In this document: positions 33,484-43,589 of the stretch, in pieces
Position numbering within the stretch: position 1 is the first letter of the stretch
Layout: each line of letters opens with the position of its first letter
Notes under the pieces: model-generated
What the model was told of the DNA's origin: nothing
The model's database searches: none
The model's input: the letters and a program-made list of their open reading frames with translations, nothing else
Position numbers and translations under genes: made by a program
DNA from: Blasia pusilla
Taxonomy: Eukaryota > Marchantiophyta > Marchantiopsida > Blasiales
Direction of reading: 5' to 3'
DNA: 64,000 bases
Assembly (NCBI GenBank): GCA_050084515.1
Contig: CM114272.1
Location: forward strand, 55,986,001-56,050,000

Positions 33484-35502
33484 ATTAGATCAAATGTACA
33501 GTTCCGAGCTTTTTTTGGATGATATAAAGCAGAAGATTTTTTCGATCGATGGTGGTGCTTGTAAATGTTTGCTGAGCATTTTTTGTCTTTTCGAATGTGA
33601 TCGTCTATGTACTCCACGGAGTTCTATTTTGCAACCCGTCGGATTTCTCCTGCTTGCAACTTTCACTTTATGACCACTGCAACCCGTCGGATTTCTCCTC
33701 CTTGCAACTTTTCGCTTTTTGACCACTACACCCTTTTTACCACCTCCAGGCAACCTGTCTGATTCCGACAGGTTGACTGATTGGACCCTTTCCCTGTTGG
33801 TCCAACTTAAGAGGCAATCTGGCGGGCTTCTTCCCTTGGCACCTTCCCCTCAACTCGTAAAGGCAGGCGTAGGCTTCTTTTCTTCTCTCAGACGTGTTGG
33901 ATCCCTTCTACCTATACGGTTGCCATAATGGTATTACCGGGGACGGAGCAGATATTGATACTGGATGGGTGTCACATTGCAGAGCGTACAAGGTATACTG
34001 CCAAGGAAGGCGGTGGGACTCGAGACAGGTTACATGGGACCGCTATGGTGTACCTAGGGGGGGGCCAAGGCTCTCGAATTCGCCAACATTTTCGATCCTC
34101 GTCTACAATCGGCCAGAGGAGCCACTTGAATCCCAGGACATTCCTTTGGTACTGTCACCGAGGAGAGTTAGGAGTAAATTTGTAGATGACAAGGCTGAAG
34201 AAAGCATAGACTAGGTGAAATCTACATTTCCGAGGTTCCTTCGGAGGTAATAAAGGATGAGATTTTTTCAACCTATAATGGATTTTGTAAAAGTTTGCTG
34301 GAAAATGTTTTTGGACTTGTGGATTGTGTTCTTTTAGCTACTCAGAATTACAATTCTGCAACCCATATGATTCCGACTTTTTGCTTTTTGCCCACTGCAA
34401 CTTTTTAACCATTTCCAGGCAACCTGTCGGACATTCCTTTGGTACTGTCACCGAGGAGAGTTAGGAGTAAATTTGTTGATGACGAGGCTGAAGAAATCAT
34501 AGACTAGGTGAAATGTACATTTCCGAGGTTCCTTCGGAGGTAATAAAGGACGAGATTTTTTCAACCCATAATGGTGTTTGTAAAAGTTTGTTGGAATATT
34601 TTTTTGGACTTGTGGATTGTGTTCTTTTAGCTACTCAGAATTACAATTTTGCAACCCGTATGATTCCGATGGGTTGCAACTTTTTGCTTTTTGCCCACTG
34701 CAACTTTTTTACCATTTCCAGGAAACCTGTCCGATTCCGACAAGTTGACAGCTTGAGTGATCGGACTCTATCCCGGTGAGACCAACTTCTGACGCATTGT
34801 GGCGGGCTTCTTGACTTTTGGCTCGTTCCCCTTCATTCGTCCAACCAGTTGTAGGCTTCTTTTCTTGTCTAAGATGTGCAGGATTCCTACTACTTGTCGG
34901 ATTGCCATTTCGGATTCCCAACCCGTTAGATCGTCGTGGGTGCAGGGTGGAAGAAAATCACTTCTAAAAATCTTTCCTTTCTTATGGTGAGCTTTCTTAC
35001 GGGTTGGGAGGGGTGCAGCTTCTCGGTTTCTCAGCGTTAGGATCTGATTTGTTCACATTTCAGAAAGTTGGTCTTGAGCAGACACCATTCATAACCGACA
35101 GAAAGTTGGTTATGGGGCAATTTAGGGGAGGCCATGATGCAGGCAACAATCCTTGCAAAAAGAGAGGTACCCATCCGGGTGGTCCTCCAACAAAAATACC
35201 AAGGGCACTGCTTTTTGTTGAGCGAGACAGGGAATGTTAAGAAACTTAGGCTCACATGGAATGTTTAGGGTGGTCTTATGATGTCTCCTTTTTTCTCGCT
35301 CCCAGGAAAGAGGAGGTTTTTTTAGGGCCAAATGTGGACCACTAAATACTCTCTTCTAAAGATTTCCTGAATTTTAAAGCAAACAAAAATTTCAAATATG
35401 TCAAAAAGTTTTGAAGAGAGGAGGCGGATTTGGCCTTTTTTTTTAAGAGAGACTCTCCTCTCTTCCTCTCTTCCTCTCCTCTCTTACTCTCTCCTGTCAG
35501 AA
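33484..35502 (+). other. 3' region of element 1 with a ~294-bp tandem duplication
   Basis: No clear gene. The sequence beginning ACATTCCTTTGGTACTGTC at 34138 is repeated from 34432 to about 34725. Element 2 has this part once. An older relative of the same unit is visible around 33400-33650 (SFDDEAKDFI-like then FFRM-like readings). It probably contains the polyadenylation region. The outer 200 bases are subterminal element DNA with long A/T runs and GAGAGG repeats. Confidence 0.55.
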
Positions 35503-35513
35503 TACCAGCCCCC

Positions 35514-35522
35514 CTGACGCGT
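35514..35522. repeat. Target-site duplication of MULE element 1, right copy
   Basis: CTGACGCGT, differing in one base from CCGACGCGT at 23885-23893, directly outside the inverted terminus GGGGGCTGGTA. Confidence 0.85.
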
Positions 35523-35776
35523 CCAGACGCTTCTTTTCTCCCTTTTTGTCAGCGATCCTTTTCTTCAAGGCCTGCGACGTCTCAGCCTCCGCGTTCTGTT
35601 TATCTAGTGCCTCTTGAACACGTCTCGCAAGAAGCACTTGGTTGTGCATCTTTGCTTCCCTTTCCCGCTCCTCGATTTCGTGCTGCCTAATTTCATTTGC
35701 CGAACGAGGCAAGAGTCCTAATGGACTTCGGAGTGAAGCTCCATGACTTGTTGGCTTGTGATTTTTTCCTCGTCAT
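35523..35776 (-). pseudogene. ParB-like / methyltransferase gene of element 2, 5' part
   Basis: Minus-strand start at 35776 (MTRKKSQANKSWSF), then, after a short deletion that shifts the frame, NEIRQHEIEEREREAKM and the coiled coil RVQEALDKQNAEAET ending in KKRLDAS, exactly where element 1 cuts in. The continuation is at 23893. Heptad-like Leu/Ala/Lys/Glu spacing indicates a coiled coil that could mediate self-association. Confidence 0.7.
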
Positions 35777-36159
35777 TTTTTCCGGAAATGCCTCCACCTA
35801 TGTCCATGACGAATCCCTTGATCAGTCGCCTTGCTGATGTTGAGATGGGGAGCTCGAATTGCCTTGATGGGTAGCTCGAATCGTCCTGCGATCGCTCAGT
35901 CGAACTGTCTCGCTGTCGTTCGGTCGAACCGTCTCGCTCTCGTTCCCTCCTATCGACTCGCGATGTGTCGCCATGTGAAACGCCCCTTCGTATGTGATCA
36001 GCTGCTGCGCGGGAGAGTGAGGAATGAAGATCGCGAAATGAGAAACCGGAAATGAGCGATTTCTGCCCTATTTATACTTTTCTGGGCGTTGGACTGACCG
36101 TTGGGTCCCGTCGTCTTTTCGACGGCGACGTGCCGGAGGTCACGGAAGTCCGGACGTGA

Positions 36160-36650
36160 AAAATGGCAACCCGTCCGAGTCCGACAGGTTGCACGCCTCC
36201 GCCATCCTGGGTACGTCGCCACGTGCGGGAGCAACCCGTCGACGACCGACGGGTTGAGCGCCTCCGTCGTCTTCGGAGAGGAACAGGAGGTACCCGCGCA
36301 ACCCGTCGGAGACCGACATGTTGCGTGCCTCCGCCATCCTAGGAACGTCGCCACGTGCGGGAGCAACCCGTCGGAGATCGACGGGTTGAGCGCCTCCGTC
36401 GTCTTCGGAAAAGAACACGAGGTACCCGCGCAACCCGTCGGAGACCGACATGTTGCGCGCCTCCGTCGTCTTCGGAAAAGAACACGAGGTACCCGCGCAA
36501 CCCGTCGGAGACCGACATGTTGCGCGCCTCCGCCGTGTTTGGGACGGGAACGGGACGTATCTTGGGCAATCCGTCGGAGACCATTGGGTTGCACGCTTCC
36601 CTCATCAAGGGTTAAGAACGCGGGCTTCCCGTGCAAGTCGTCGGAAGGAT
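36160..36650. repeat. Palindrome array in the shared promoter of element 2
   Basis: About eight palindromes at roughly 66-base spacing (36166, 36230, 36297, 36362, 36428, 36496, 36565 and a half unit at 36630). The centre is usually GGAGACC. Fewer units than the matching promoter of element 1, which shows that copy number changes between insertions. Confidence 0.85.
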
Positions 36651-36666
36651 TTGTTTTCCTATTCAC

Positions 36667-36675
36667 TATAAATTA
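36667..36675 (+). promoter_or_regulatory. TATA box of the element 2 transposase gene
   Basis: TATAAATTA followed by four or five ATTCTC hexamers. The ATG of MDNYVKL is at 36731, so transcription starting near 36700 would give a leader of about 30 bases. The last palindrome lies directly upstream. Confidence 0.65.
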
Positions 36676-37253
36676 AAAATTCTCATTCTCATTCTCATTC
36701 TCAGTGTCCTCCCGTTGGAATCTTCTTGGAATGGATAATTATGTAAAGCTCACTTGTGGCAGTCATCTGGCGGCCCTTCCTCAATCAGAAATCATTCGAT
36801 CCCAAGCTCGTGAGTCTTTCATAGCAGTGGATGAAAATTTTCTGTCTGTTCGATTTCTTCTCCAAATTGGAACCATCTTTGTATCCAAAGATGTTAGGGT
36901 GGATGGTACGGAAGACATAATAGGTGAGACGGTCCAGCCAGTGATCTCAGACCGTAAAGTATGGAATCTCCTACCTCCAGCAAATGGTCAATATAGAGTT
37001 TACGGCCTGCCCCCTGAATTCGTCTGTTTCCCAAGTAGACGGTCTAGAATTTCCTAGTGCTCCGAGCTCTACGTTTGCAACTCCAAGCTCTGCAGATCCG
37101 GCTTCGACTCCAACCCATGACGCTCAGTAACAATGTTGTTCTTCCTGAAGAGATTCCGGATGTTATCAACCTCAGTGGATCTGTCGGACACCAATCGGGC
37201 CCTCTGTCTGCCTACTCGTTCCTCTTGCGAGTATCAGGCAATAGTTTGCTTTC

Positions 37254-37339
37254 GTCGACGAGCTGCCGCCCACGTACGATGGTAATTGCATTTCTTGTCG
37301 ACGAGCTGCCGCCCACGTACGATGGTAATTGCATTTTTG
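37254..37339 (+). repeat. 43-bp tandem duplication in the element 2 transposase
   Basis: GTCGACGAGCTGCCGCCCAC begins at 37254 and again at 37297, with near-identical following sequence. Element 1 has one copy of the corresponding place. Forty-three is not a multiple of three, so it shifts the frame. Confidence 0.85.
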
Positions 37340-38869
37340 AGTTGCCTCCACTTGCTGCTCCTGCTCAAAAGAAGGGTGGAGGACGCTTGAAGGGTATGGA
37401 CAGAAAGTCTTATTGTCATTGATGGTGTGAGGCTTCGGGACCAAAGTGCTTCAATTCCAGATGGTCCTTGGATTGTCTCCCGCCGCCAATGCGTGGGAGC
37501 CTTGGAGTATAGAAGTCCAGCATGCCCGTATCTTGAGTGCAACGGGCAAGCCAATACGTCGCAATTCCCTCCCAAGACTGCAGAAACTCCATACGAGGTC
37601 GGTGCCACCATACCGCCGGGAGGCCATCGATGTCCTCATTGTCAGGCATCGCCCTTCTGCGTTGGAGCGTGTCCTGCATACATATTTTTCATTGTCCACG
37701 ACTTGGGCTCCACGTTAGAGTATACAAGGCTGGCAGTCCATGTTGGCTCCCACACTCATCCTGTGACCGATGCATTTCAAAGACACAGCAAGGAGGATGT
37801 GGCGAAGAAAGTAGCTGAGGTCTACAGAAACTCTCCGGGTTCAAAGCCCGGAGTGATCAAGCTCACAACGGCATCAAAAATTTGTGAACAATTGCTTGGA
37901 ATCCCTGGACAGGGCGAGATCACGGCGGTTGAGGAGAAACAACTATGGGAAAATCTCGCATTTCTCGTTGATCCTAAATGCTTCCGGAATTTGCTGCGTC
38001 AGATACGAGTTCTGGATGGAAAGACGGCCGAAATGGATGCCATCGCCAGAATCAAGGCCAACTCTAGATTTCCATTCACTCAGAGATGGCAGTTCATGGG
38101 CCAAGGAGGTGAGGGATCCAGGGCCTATGTCTTCAAAATGTCAACCACAGGTCCGTCGAGTGGCCTCGATCTTATAGATCGAATGAGGGAAGGGGAAGAT
38201 CTTTACGGGAGCTGGGTAAGCTTTGATATTTGCTCAGAGTCTTTGAACGGAGGGTTGACGATGGGTGCTCACGTTTATGACCATGTGGAGAAGGGACTCA
38301 AAACTATATTTTTATGCAGTGAAGTAAAGGCACAAGGCGTTGGCGGTTTGAAGATGTCTTTGGTTACTCTCATTGGAGGTGGTGAAGGAAAACAAAAGGC
38401 CACCTCCGGAAATTTATGGGTTCATGGCAGACAATGCACAACCTGGGTGGATTGCTATCCGAGAAGTGTTCTGGGGTGGAGAGGTTCAACCAGAGAGGGA
38501 AAGGTCGGATGCTTTCCATTGGCATCAGTCTGTGACCCGATACACCAAATCTTGCATCAAGGAGAATAAGAGGACAGATCATGTGACTCTACTCCAACGC
38601 TGCAAGGACAGCAAAACCTTGAAGCGGGCCATGGAATGCCAGGAAGAACTTCATGGGTGGTGGAGGAAGCCTGCGATTGAGGGGAAGTACAAAGAGTTGT
38701 GCTCTTGGTTGAGTTGGTGGACTGTACGTATGAGACAATGGGGAAACTTCATGCGGCAGGTGAGTTCACTATTTTGTCTTGTCAAGCTCACGTTGAGAAT
38801 TGTTTGTAAAGTTGTAGCTCAGGGTGAGAAGCGTGGGAACTATATGGATTTCAAACCCAAGAAACCAAG

Positions 38870-39125
38870 CAAGCTGTCGGATGCGACGGGTTGCTCGAGT
38901 GTGAACCCGACGGGTTTCCCGAGGGTGCAACCCGACGGAAACTGACGGGTTGCATCCAGATGCCTCGACCTTGCATTGGATGCCTCGGCCTTGCAACCCG
39001 TCCAGTTCCAACGGGTTGCAGTAGGTGGGTTTAAGGTTACAACACGTCGGGACCCGACGGGTCGCAGAGTTGTTCATGGGATATCTCGGGCCTACAACCC
39101 ACTGGTTCCGACAGGTCGCTTATTT
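38870..39125. repeat. Palindrome array in transposase intron, element 2
   Basis: About five decayed palindromes between the donor at 38760 and the acceptor at 39176. Substitutions have spoilt some arms (CCCACTGG, CGTCCAG), so this set is older or less constrained than the others. Confidence 0.75.
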
Positions 39126-41026
39126 CTTTGACTCCTGAGTTATTTTCGTTCCCTTCTAACATTTCCGTCGTTGCAGGGATTGAACGTTCATGAAAATGCC
39201 CTCTGCCTCAACACAAGTGGAGCAGAAAGTGTTCATTCCTCTTGGAGGTCGTCACAAGCATGCCAACGAATTTCACTTGTGGAGGCATGCCAACAAGACT
39301 AGGCAAGAGCAATGCTACAGTCTGCAGCATCCCACATCTTCCTCACAAAAGGCATAACAAAAGGAAAGAGGCCGTCGATCTACGAGCTCTATGTCAGGGC
39401 AGCTGAGAGATCTGGTGATGAAAAATTGTATGTCGAAGCCTTCAACCGGTGCGTAGCTGGAACTCCACTCGAGCAAGACGTACACATTGGTGGGGATATT
39501 CGTGGGCGGGTTTGAAGACGTCCCATACAGATGGTGGTAGAGCAGTCCGAGCGAGACTCGTGGAGACCAGATAAGTATCTTGACTTCAGCCAGGTGAAGA
39601 GGCAGCATCGAGGAACAAATCCGGTGATTGATTTGGATGAGGAAATTACTCCACCCAGGTATTCGGGGACCCCGGACCCGTCCCAAATCCGTGATGGAGT
39701 TACTTCTCCAAAATCAGTGAATGTTTTATTTCAAAAGCCCTCCGTTGCTGGAAGTTCGCAACATCCTGTCACTAGGTGGTTCAACAATATGGGATTCCGG
39801 TAATGGAGGTGGGTTGCAACCTAAAACGGTGGCATATATCTCGAGCAACCCAGGCGTGGACTTACCTGCGCAGGCGGGATCTGATGGCATTAGGAGAGCA
39901 TGCGGCACTTTCCTAAATAAGAAGCTGCACAAGGACTGGACGACCACTTTGCACTGGGTTTTGGGGACTCAAAACCTTTGATCGTTTCACGAGGACCGGG
40001 GATCAATTGAAGTACTTCTTCTGCCCAAATGAATCTTGCGCTTTCCGGAAGTCTTATCTGGCTGCCATTGGAGCTCCCGGGAATACCCCCACGATTTGGC
40101 CCATCGCCGCAAGTACGAACTGAACTCAAGACGAAGTGGACAATCTTACAAGTGCCGGTTTCAGACTCGTAGACGGGGGAAGTTTGGAGCATGTTCGCAT
40201 TACAGAGACCTTCGCATTTCGTATTGAATCCAAGATTGATGTCAACATATACCCGGAGAAGGTGGATGATCTCAATCCATTATTTCTCTTTGAGTCTAGA
40301 AATGGGGTGAAGAGAAACAGAATGTGCAGGCCAACGGTGGAGAGAGCAAAGCGAATTGCATCAGCTCGGGAGGCAAAAATGGAGATCGTCGCCACGAAAG
40401 ATGTCTTGAGTGGCAATGGAATAGGAAGGATGTATTGGGTCAGGAACAACACTGTAAATTCAAGTGTCACAAGGGTGTATGTGGTGCACATCTGTTGCTT
40501 TCCCACATGTTCATGTGATGACTTTGTCCAAAGAGAGACAAGTGGCAAAAGGTATTTCCCTTGTAAGCACATGTACTATGTGTTGCTGGTAGTTTTAAGA
40601 GAGTCGGAGGTAGGAGTAGGAATCCACCAACCAATTCTGTCCCTCAAAGAAGTGTGAAGTATTTTAAACAAACCACTTTGAGGATGCAAAACGAGGTTTT
40701 AGATTGTACTTTTATTTTTCCTGAACCTTGGATGGAAAAAGTGATTGGTTCCACACTTGTGATTCCACTGATTTTTCAGTTTTCTAAATTTTGTGCAATT
40801 TGCAACTCGTCGGACTCAGAGGGGTTGCCAAAATATGGAAGAGGAAAAAAAAACTGTGGGACTGCTTAATAACTGAACAAAAAAGTGCAAAAAAATTCAA
40901 ACAAAAATTTTCCTCTCTTCAACCCAACGGAAACTCTCTTAAAAAAAAAGCATCTATTTCGGTTCAAGGTAGTTTCCTCTCTCCTCCCTCCTCTCTTCCT
41001 CTCTTCCTCTCCTCTTACCACACCTC

Positions 41027-41036
41027 TATGGAGCCC
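41027..41036. repeat. Target-site duplication of MULE element 2, right copy
   Basis: TATGGAGCCC, identical to 19765-19774, directly after the inverted terminus TACCACACCTC. Confidence 0.85.
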
Positions 41037-42200
41037 CCTCTTAACCCACATACTTTGGGACCATAAAGGCTCTATGCAGTGCCCTATGCATCTTAGGCTG
41101 CTCTCCCTACCTCAGACTCTTTTCCTCCTTGGACGCTGCCTCTACCAAAGCGCATCCCTATGCGGTTTGGCTCCCCCACGGCCTCGGACCTTGCCACTCT
41201 GTTGTTGAGAGCCTGCATGCCTCCCTCTAAGGGACCCTGTGGTTGCCTTCTTATCATGTCCTCTTGTCGGCTACGTGCCCTCCCCTTGACCCGATTCTTG
41301 TCCATCTTTTTACTTGGCACGAGGCCCTACGTATCACTCTCTCGGGCGCCGTTGCCTTTGTCCCTCGACTTGCGACCTAAATTGACATAACCTAGCTTCA
41401 CGATCAAGCCTACTTCTAGTCGCCATTTACTTGACAGGTCCCTCGGCGGCTGCAAGACCTAAAACTCTCTTTCCCAATGTTTTTTCCACGTGCCACTCAC
41501 CAATCGATGCCACACTCGCAGAGACTCCCTACCCCACTCTGCACAATATTCTGCGATGTCCCCAATTAGTTTGCATGAGCAAGAACTTGAGAAAACGGAT
41601 AGCGCTTCTGGCCCACGGCCTTTTGAATGAAAAAAATGACAAACACAATGCCAACCAGCGTCTCCAGGGACTCCCCACCAAGACAACTCGCTTGCCTACC
41701 TGCACACAACCAGTTCCTTGCCCCCTCACATCTTTCTCATGTAAAATCAAGAGTAGTAAAAATGACTCATCCGACCTAAAAATCCACTCATGAATCTACT
41801 TTGGCATATCAAAGCACATCCACCCTCTACTATGAGAAAATCCCAACGCTAACACCCTAATTCCTACACAACCACACACGTCTATGCAAGAGAGGCACTC
41901 CTAAGGCTCAACATGAGAAAGATGGTTTGGGAAAGCCATCTTCCTCCCTTATATACTGTTGGGAGAGCCAAAAAGCTCTTCCCTAAAAATTCTATCCTCA
42001 TGGTAACCTACCCTCACACGTTACCAGGGGCGGGTGACTTGCTCAACAAGTCACCCGGTTGTAAGAGACCTCAAGAGGAAAGTTGTCAGAAATGATGTTC
42101 CAAACACAACGGACCTATCCTCAACCTCATCCGACACCGCAAGACAGAGTTACACTCAAGAAAGTCCTCTAGCTCCTTTTCCCTATCCACGATAGATCTT
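41037..42200. repeat. C-rich repeat, right flank of the nested MULEs
   Basis: Continuation of the repeat found at 19510-19774. It has C-rich sense composition, no recognised protein, and a possible TATA box (CTTATATACTG near 41947). A hairpin lies at 42031-42057. Confidence 0.4.
42031..42057. repeat. Perfect 11-bp hairpin
   Basis: CGGGTGACTTG and CAAGTCACCCG separated by CTCAA. It is a stable stem in RNA but has no U run after it. It may be a structural feature of the repeat that contains it. Confidence 0.6.
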
Positions 42201-42329
42201 GGCCCATCAGCTACTCAGATGTGATAGGGGTCACTCCCACTAGAGTAATTGCATCGTCTAGTCGGGCTCGTCCCAGGTTCAACCCCTGGGTTTAGTTCTT
42301 CGCTCAGTTGAGAGTGAGCTAATAGGGGG

Positions 42330-43570
42330 TACGGACGGAGAAGTTGGGGAGCATCCAAGACTTCTAGAGATTCGTAGGTGAGATTTTGCTTAAAGCTTAC
42401 ACTCGCTTGCACCACTTGATCAACATTAGTCAGGGGATGATAGAGGCTCAGGCTATCCAGTCATGGTACGCGATGCTAGACCGGACCCTACAGACATGGG
42501 TGTGAGAGGGGGTGCTGCTTATGAATACCTTTCCTACATTGAGAGATGTTTTTAGGACCGCCAAGAACATTGAGCGCAACATGGCAGAGGTGAACATAGC
42601 TACCATGGAATCTGGGCGAGAGCAGTCACAATTGTGTGCACCACTAATGCAGCAATGTGAACTCCGAGATAGGTTGACTATGGCACCACGAGCTTAGGGA
42701 GGATAATGGGAGGAAGTGCCTTTACATGCGGTTCAATAGCAGTCGCCTACGATTACTTGTTTGTCATGTGATGGAGCCCATCATCAACGTGATTGCATCC
42801 GTTAGGATCATGGATATATACCTCAACATGGAGGAGGAGATGATGGTGCACTAAGAGGTTATCAGTGTGACTATTGTCAGAGGTTTGGTCACACACGCGT
42901 CTGGTGTTTCAATTTATACCTTGAGTTATATGCAGATCGAGGGCTAGAGAGACCACAAGAGCGAGTTGCCGGTAGTGCACTAGGTGGTCCCGTTGCGGGA
43001 TGAGGAGCTGGAGTTGTCCAAAAAGGTGGTGAAGTTGCCCGTGGAGAAGGTAGAGTCCCACCACCTAGATGCGTCAAGGGAGATGCCACGGGTGAGGCTA
43101 GGATGGATGCTTAGATACAGTAGCTGTGGGAGCAGATTGCCGCTATGGCCTCGAGATTACCCGATGCTAGATTTATGGCATCGACATCATATGGAGCACC
43201 AAGAGATGTGGAGGATCCTGGTTGGATGTGTATGGTTGTCTAGATGGAGGCCGCCATAGTTTTCACACGTTGAGCAGTCACACAGTTAGATCCACAACAA
43301 GGGGAAGCCAAGAAACGAACTAGGCTTCCTTAGTCTTTTACGTTGTCTAAGCCGACGAGGACCCCATCAATGCATCTTGGTTAGAGTTCTCGGAGAGTTG
43401 GTCATGGTATTGGTATGCAAGCACACAGGATGATGGGAGAAACAAGTGCAACGACTCCTATTGTTGATGGTCAGGAGGAGCATGTGTCGAGCGCGTTGTC
43501 GTATCGAGAGCCTTTCTTTGAGTAAGGGCGGATCTTCTAGCTGCGGAAAATATGGCCGATGCAAGGTGAA
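42330..43570 (+). pseudogene. gag of gypsy copy 2
   Basis: Readable pieces are EKLGSIQDF, then AYTRLHHLINISQGM, FPTLRDVFRTAKNIERNM and the zinc knuckle CDYCQRFGHTRVWC (C-x2-C-x4-H-x4-C, near 42873-42915), preceded by a first, weaker Cys/His cluster (CLSCDGAHHQRDC, near 42760-42800). A linker with VPPPRC and LWEQIAAMASRLPDA follows. Gag would package the element RNA. The coding sequence is broken at several places. Confidence 0.65.
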
Positions 43571-43589
43571 CTCTCCAAGAAGTTCTCCT

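Larger units (their letters stand above)
23894..35513. mobile_element. MULE element 1 (inner, 11.6 kb), non-autonomous derivative
   Basis: The termini are GAGGAGCGGTA at 23894-23904 and, inverted, GGGGGCTGGTA at 35503-35513, each followed by purine-rich subterminal DNA. Transposase gene on the minus strand (left half), ParB/methyltransferase gene on the plus strand (right half), divergent from about 27530-28780. It lies in the opposite orientation to element 2, into which it is inserted. The transposase has lost its core, and the methyltransferase gene carries a stop and a deletion of the ParB core, so movement would have needed help from another copy. Confidence 0.85.
36731..40657 (+). pseudogene. 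MULE transposase with SWIM zinc finger, element 2
   Basis: Start chosen at MDNYVKLTCGSHL, shared with element 1. Core stretch 37427-38569: a Cys/His-rich block (CVGALEYRSPACPYL; CPHC at 37631-37642), HTHPV, KMSTTGPSSGLDL, and AHVYDHVEKG, whose D (37427 frame, residue 285) is the likely first catalytic aspartate. After a frame change near 38380 comes GFMADNAQPGW with the second (38430-38432), then DAFHWHQSVTRY and RQWGNFM. A splice donor CAG|GTGAGT sits at 38760, the palindrome-bearing intron ends at 39176, and exon 2 begins GLNVHENAL. The SWIM finger (C-S-C ... C-K-H, 40508-40570) is intact. A 43-bp tandem duplication (37254-37339) and several stops disable it. The enzyme type excises and inserts MULEs. 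Confidence 0.75.
19775..41026. mobile_element. MULE element 2 (outer, ~9.6 kb of its own sequence), interrupted by element 1
   Basis: The ends are GAGGGCTGGTA at 19775-19785 and, inverted, GAGGTGTGGTA at 41016-41026, followed inward by purine-rich GAGGAGAGGAAGAGAGG-type subterminal DNA. The target duplication is perfect over 10 bp. Two genes diverge from a palindrome-filled promoter: a transposase with SWIM finger on the plus strand (36731-40657), and a ParB/amino-methyltransferase gene on the minus strand, split by element 1 (35776-35523, then 23893-21538). The SWIM finger plus DDE-type core plus 9-10 bp duplications place it in the Mutator-like superfamily. Confidence 0.85.

Noticed and set aside
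42228-42300. Possible tRNA: CCAGGTTCAACCCCTGG resembles a T-arm with B-box
   Set aside because: Only about 34 bases separate it from any sequence able to pair with its 3' side as an acceptor stem, and no D or anticodon arm can be folded.
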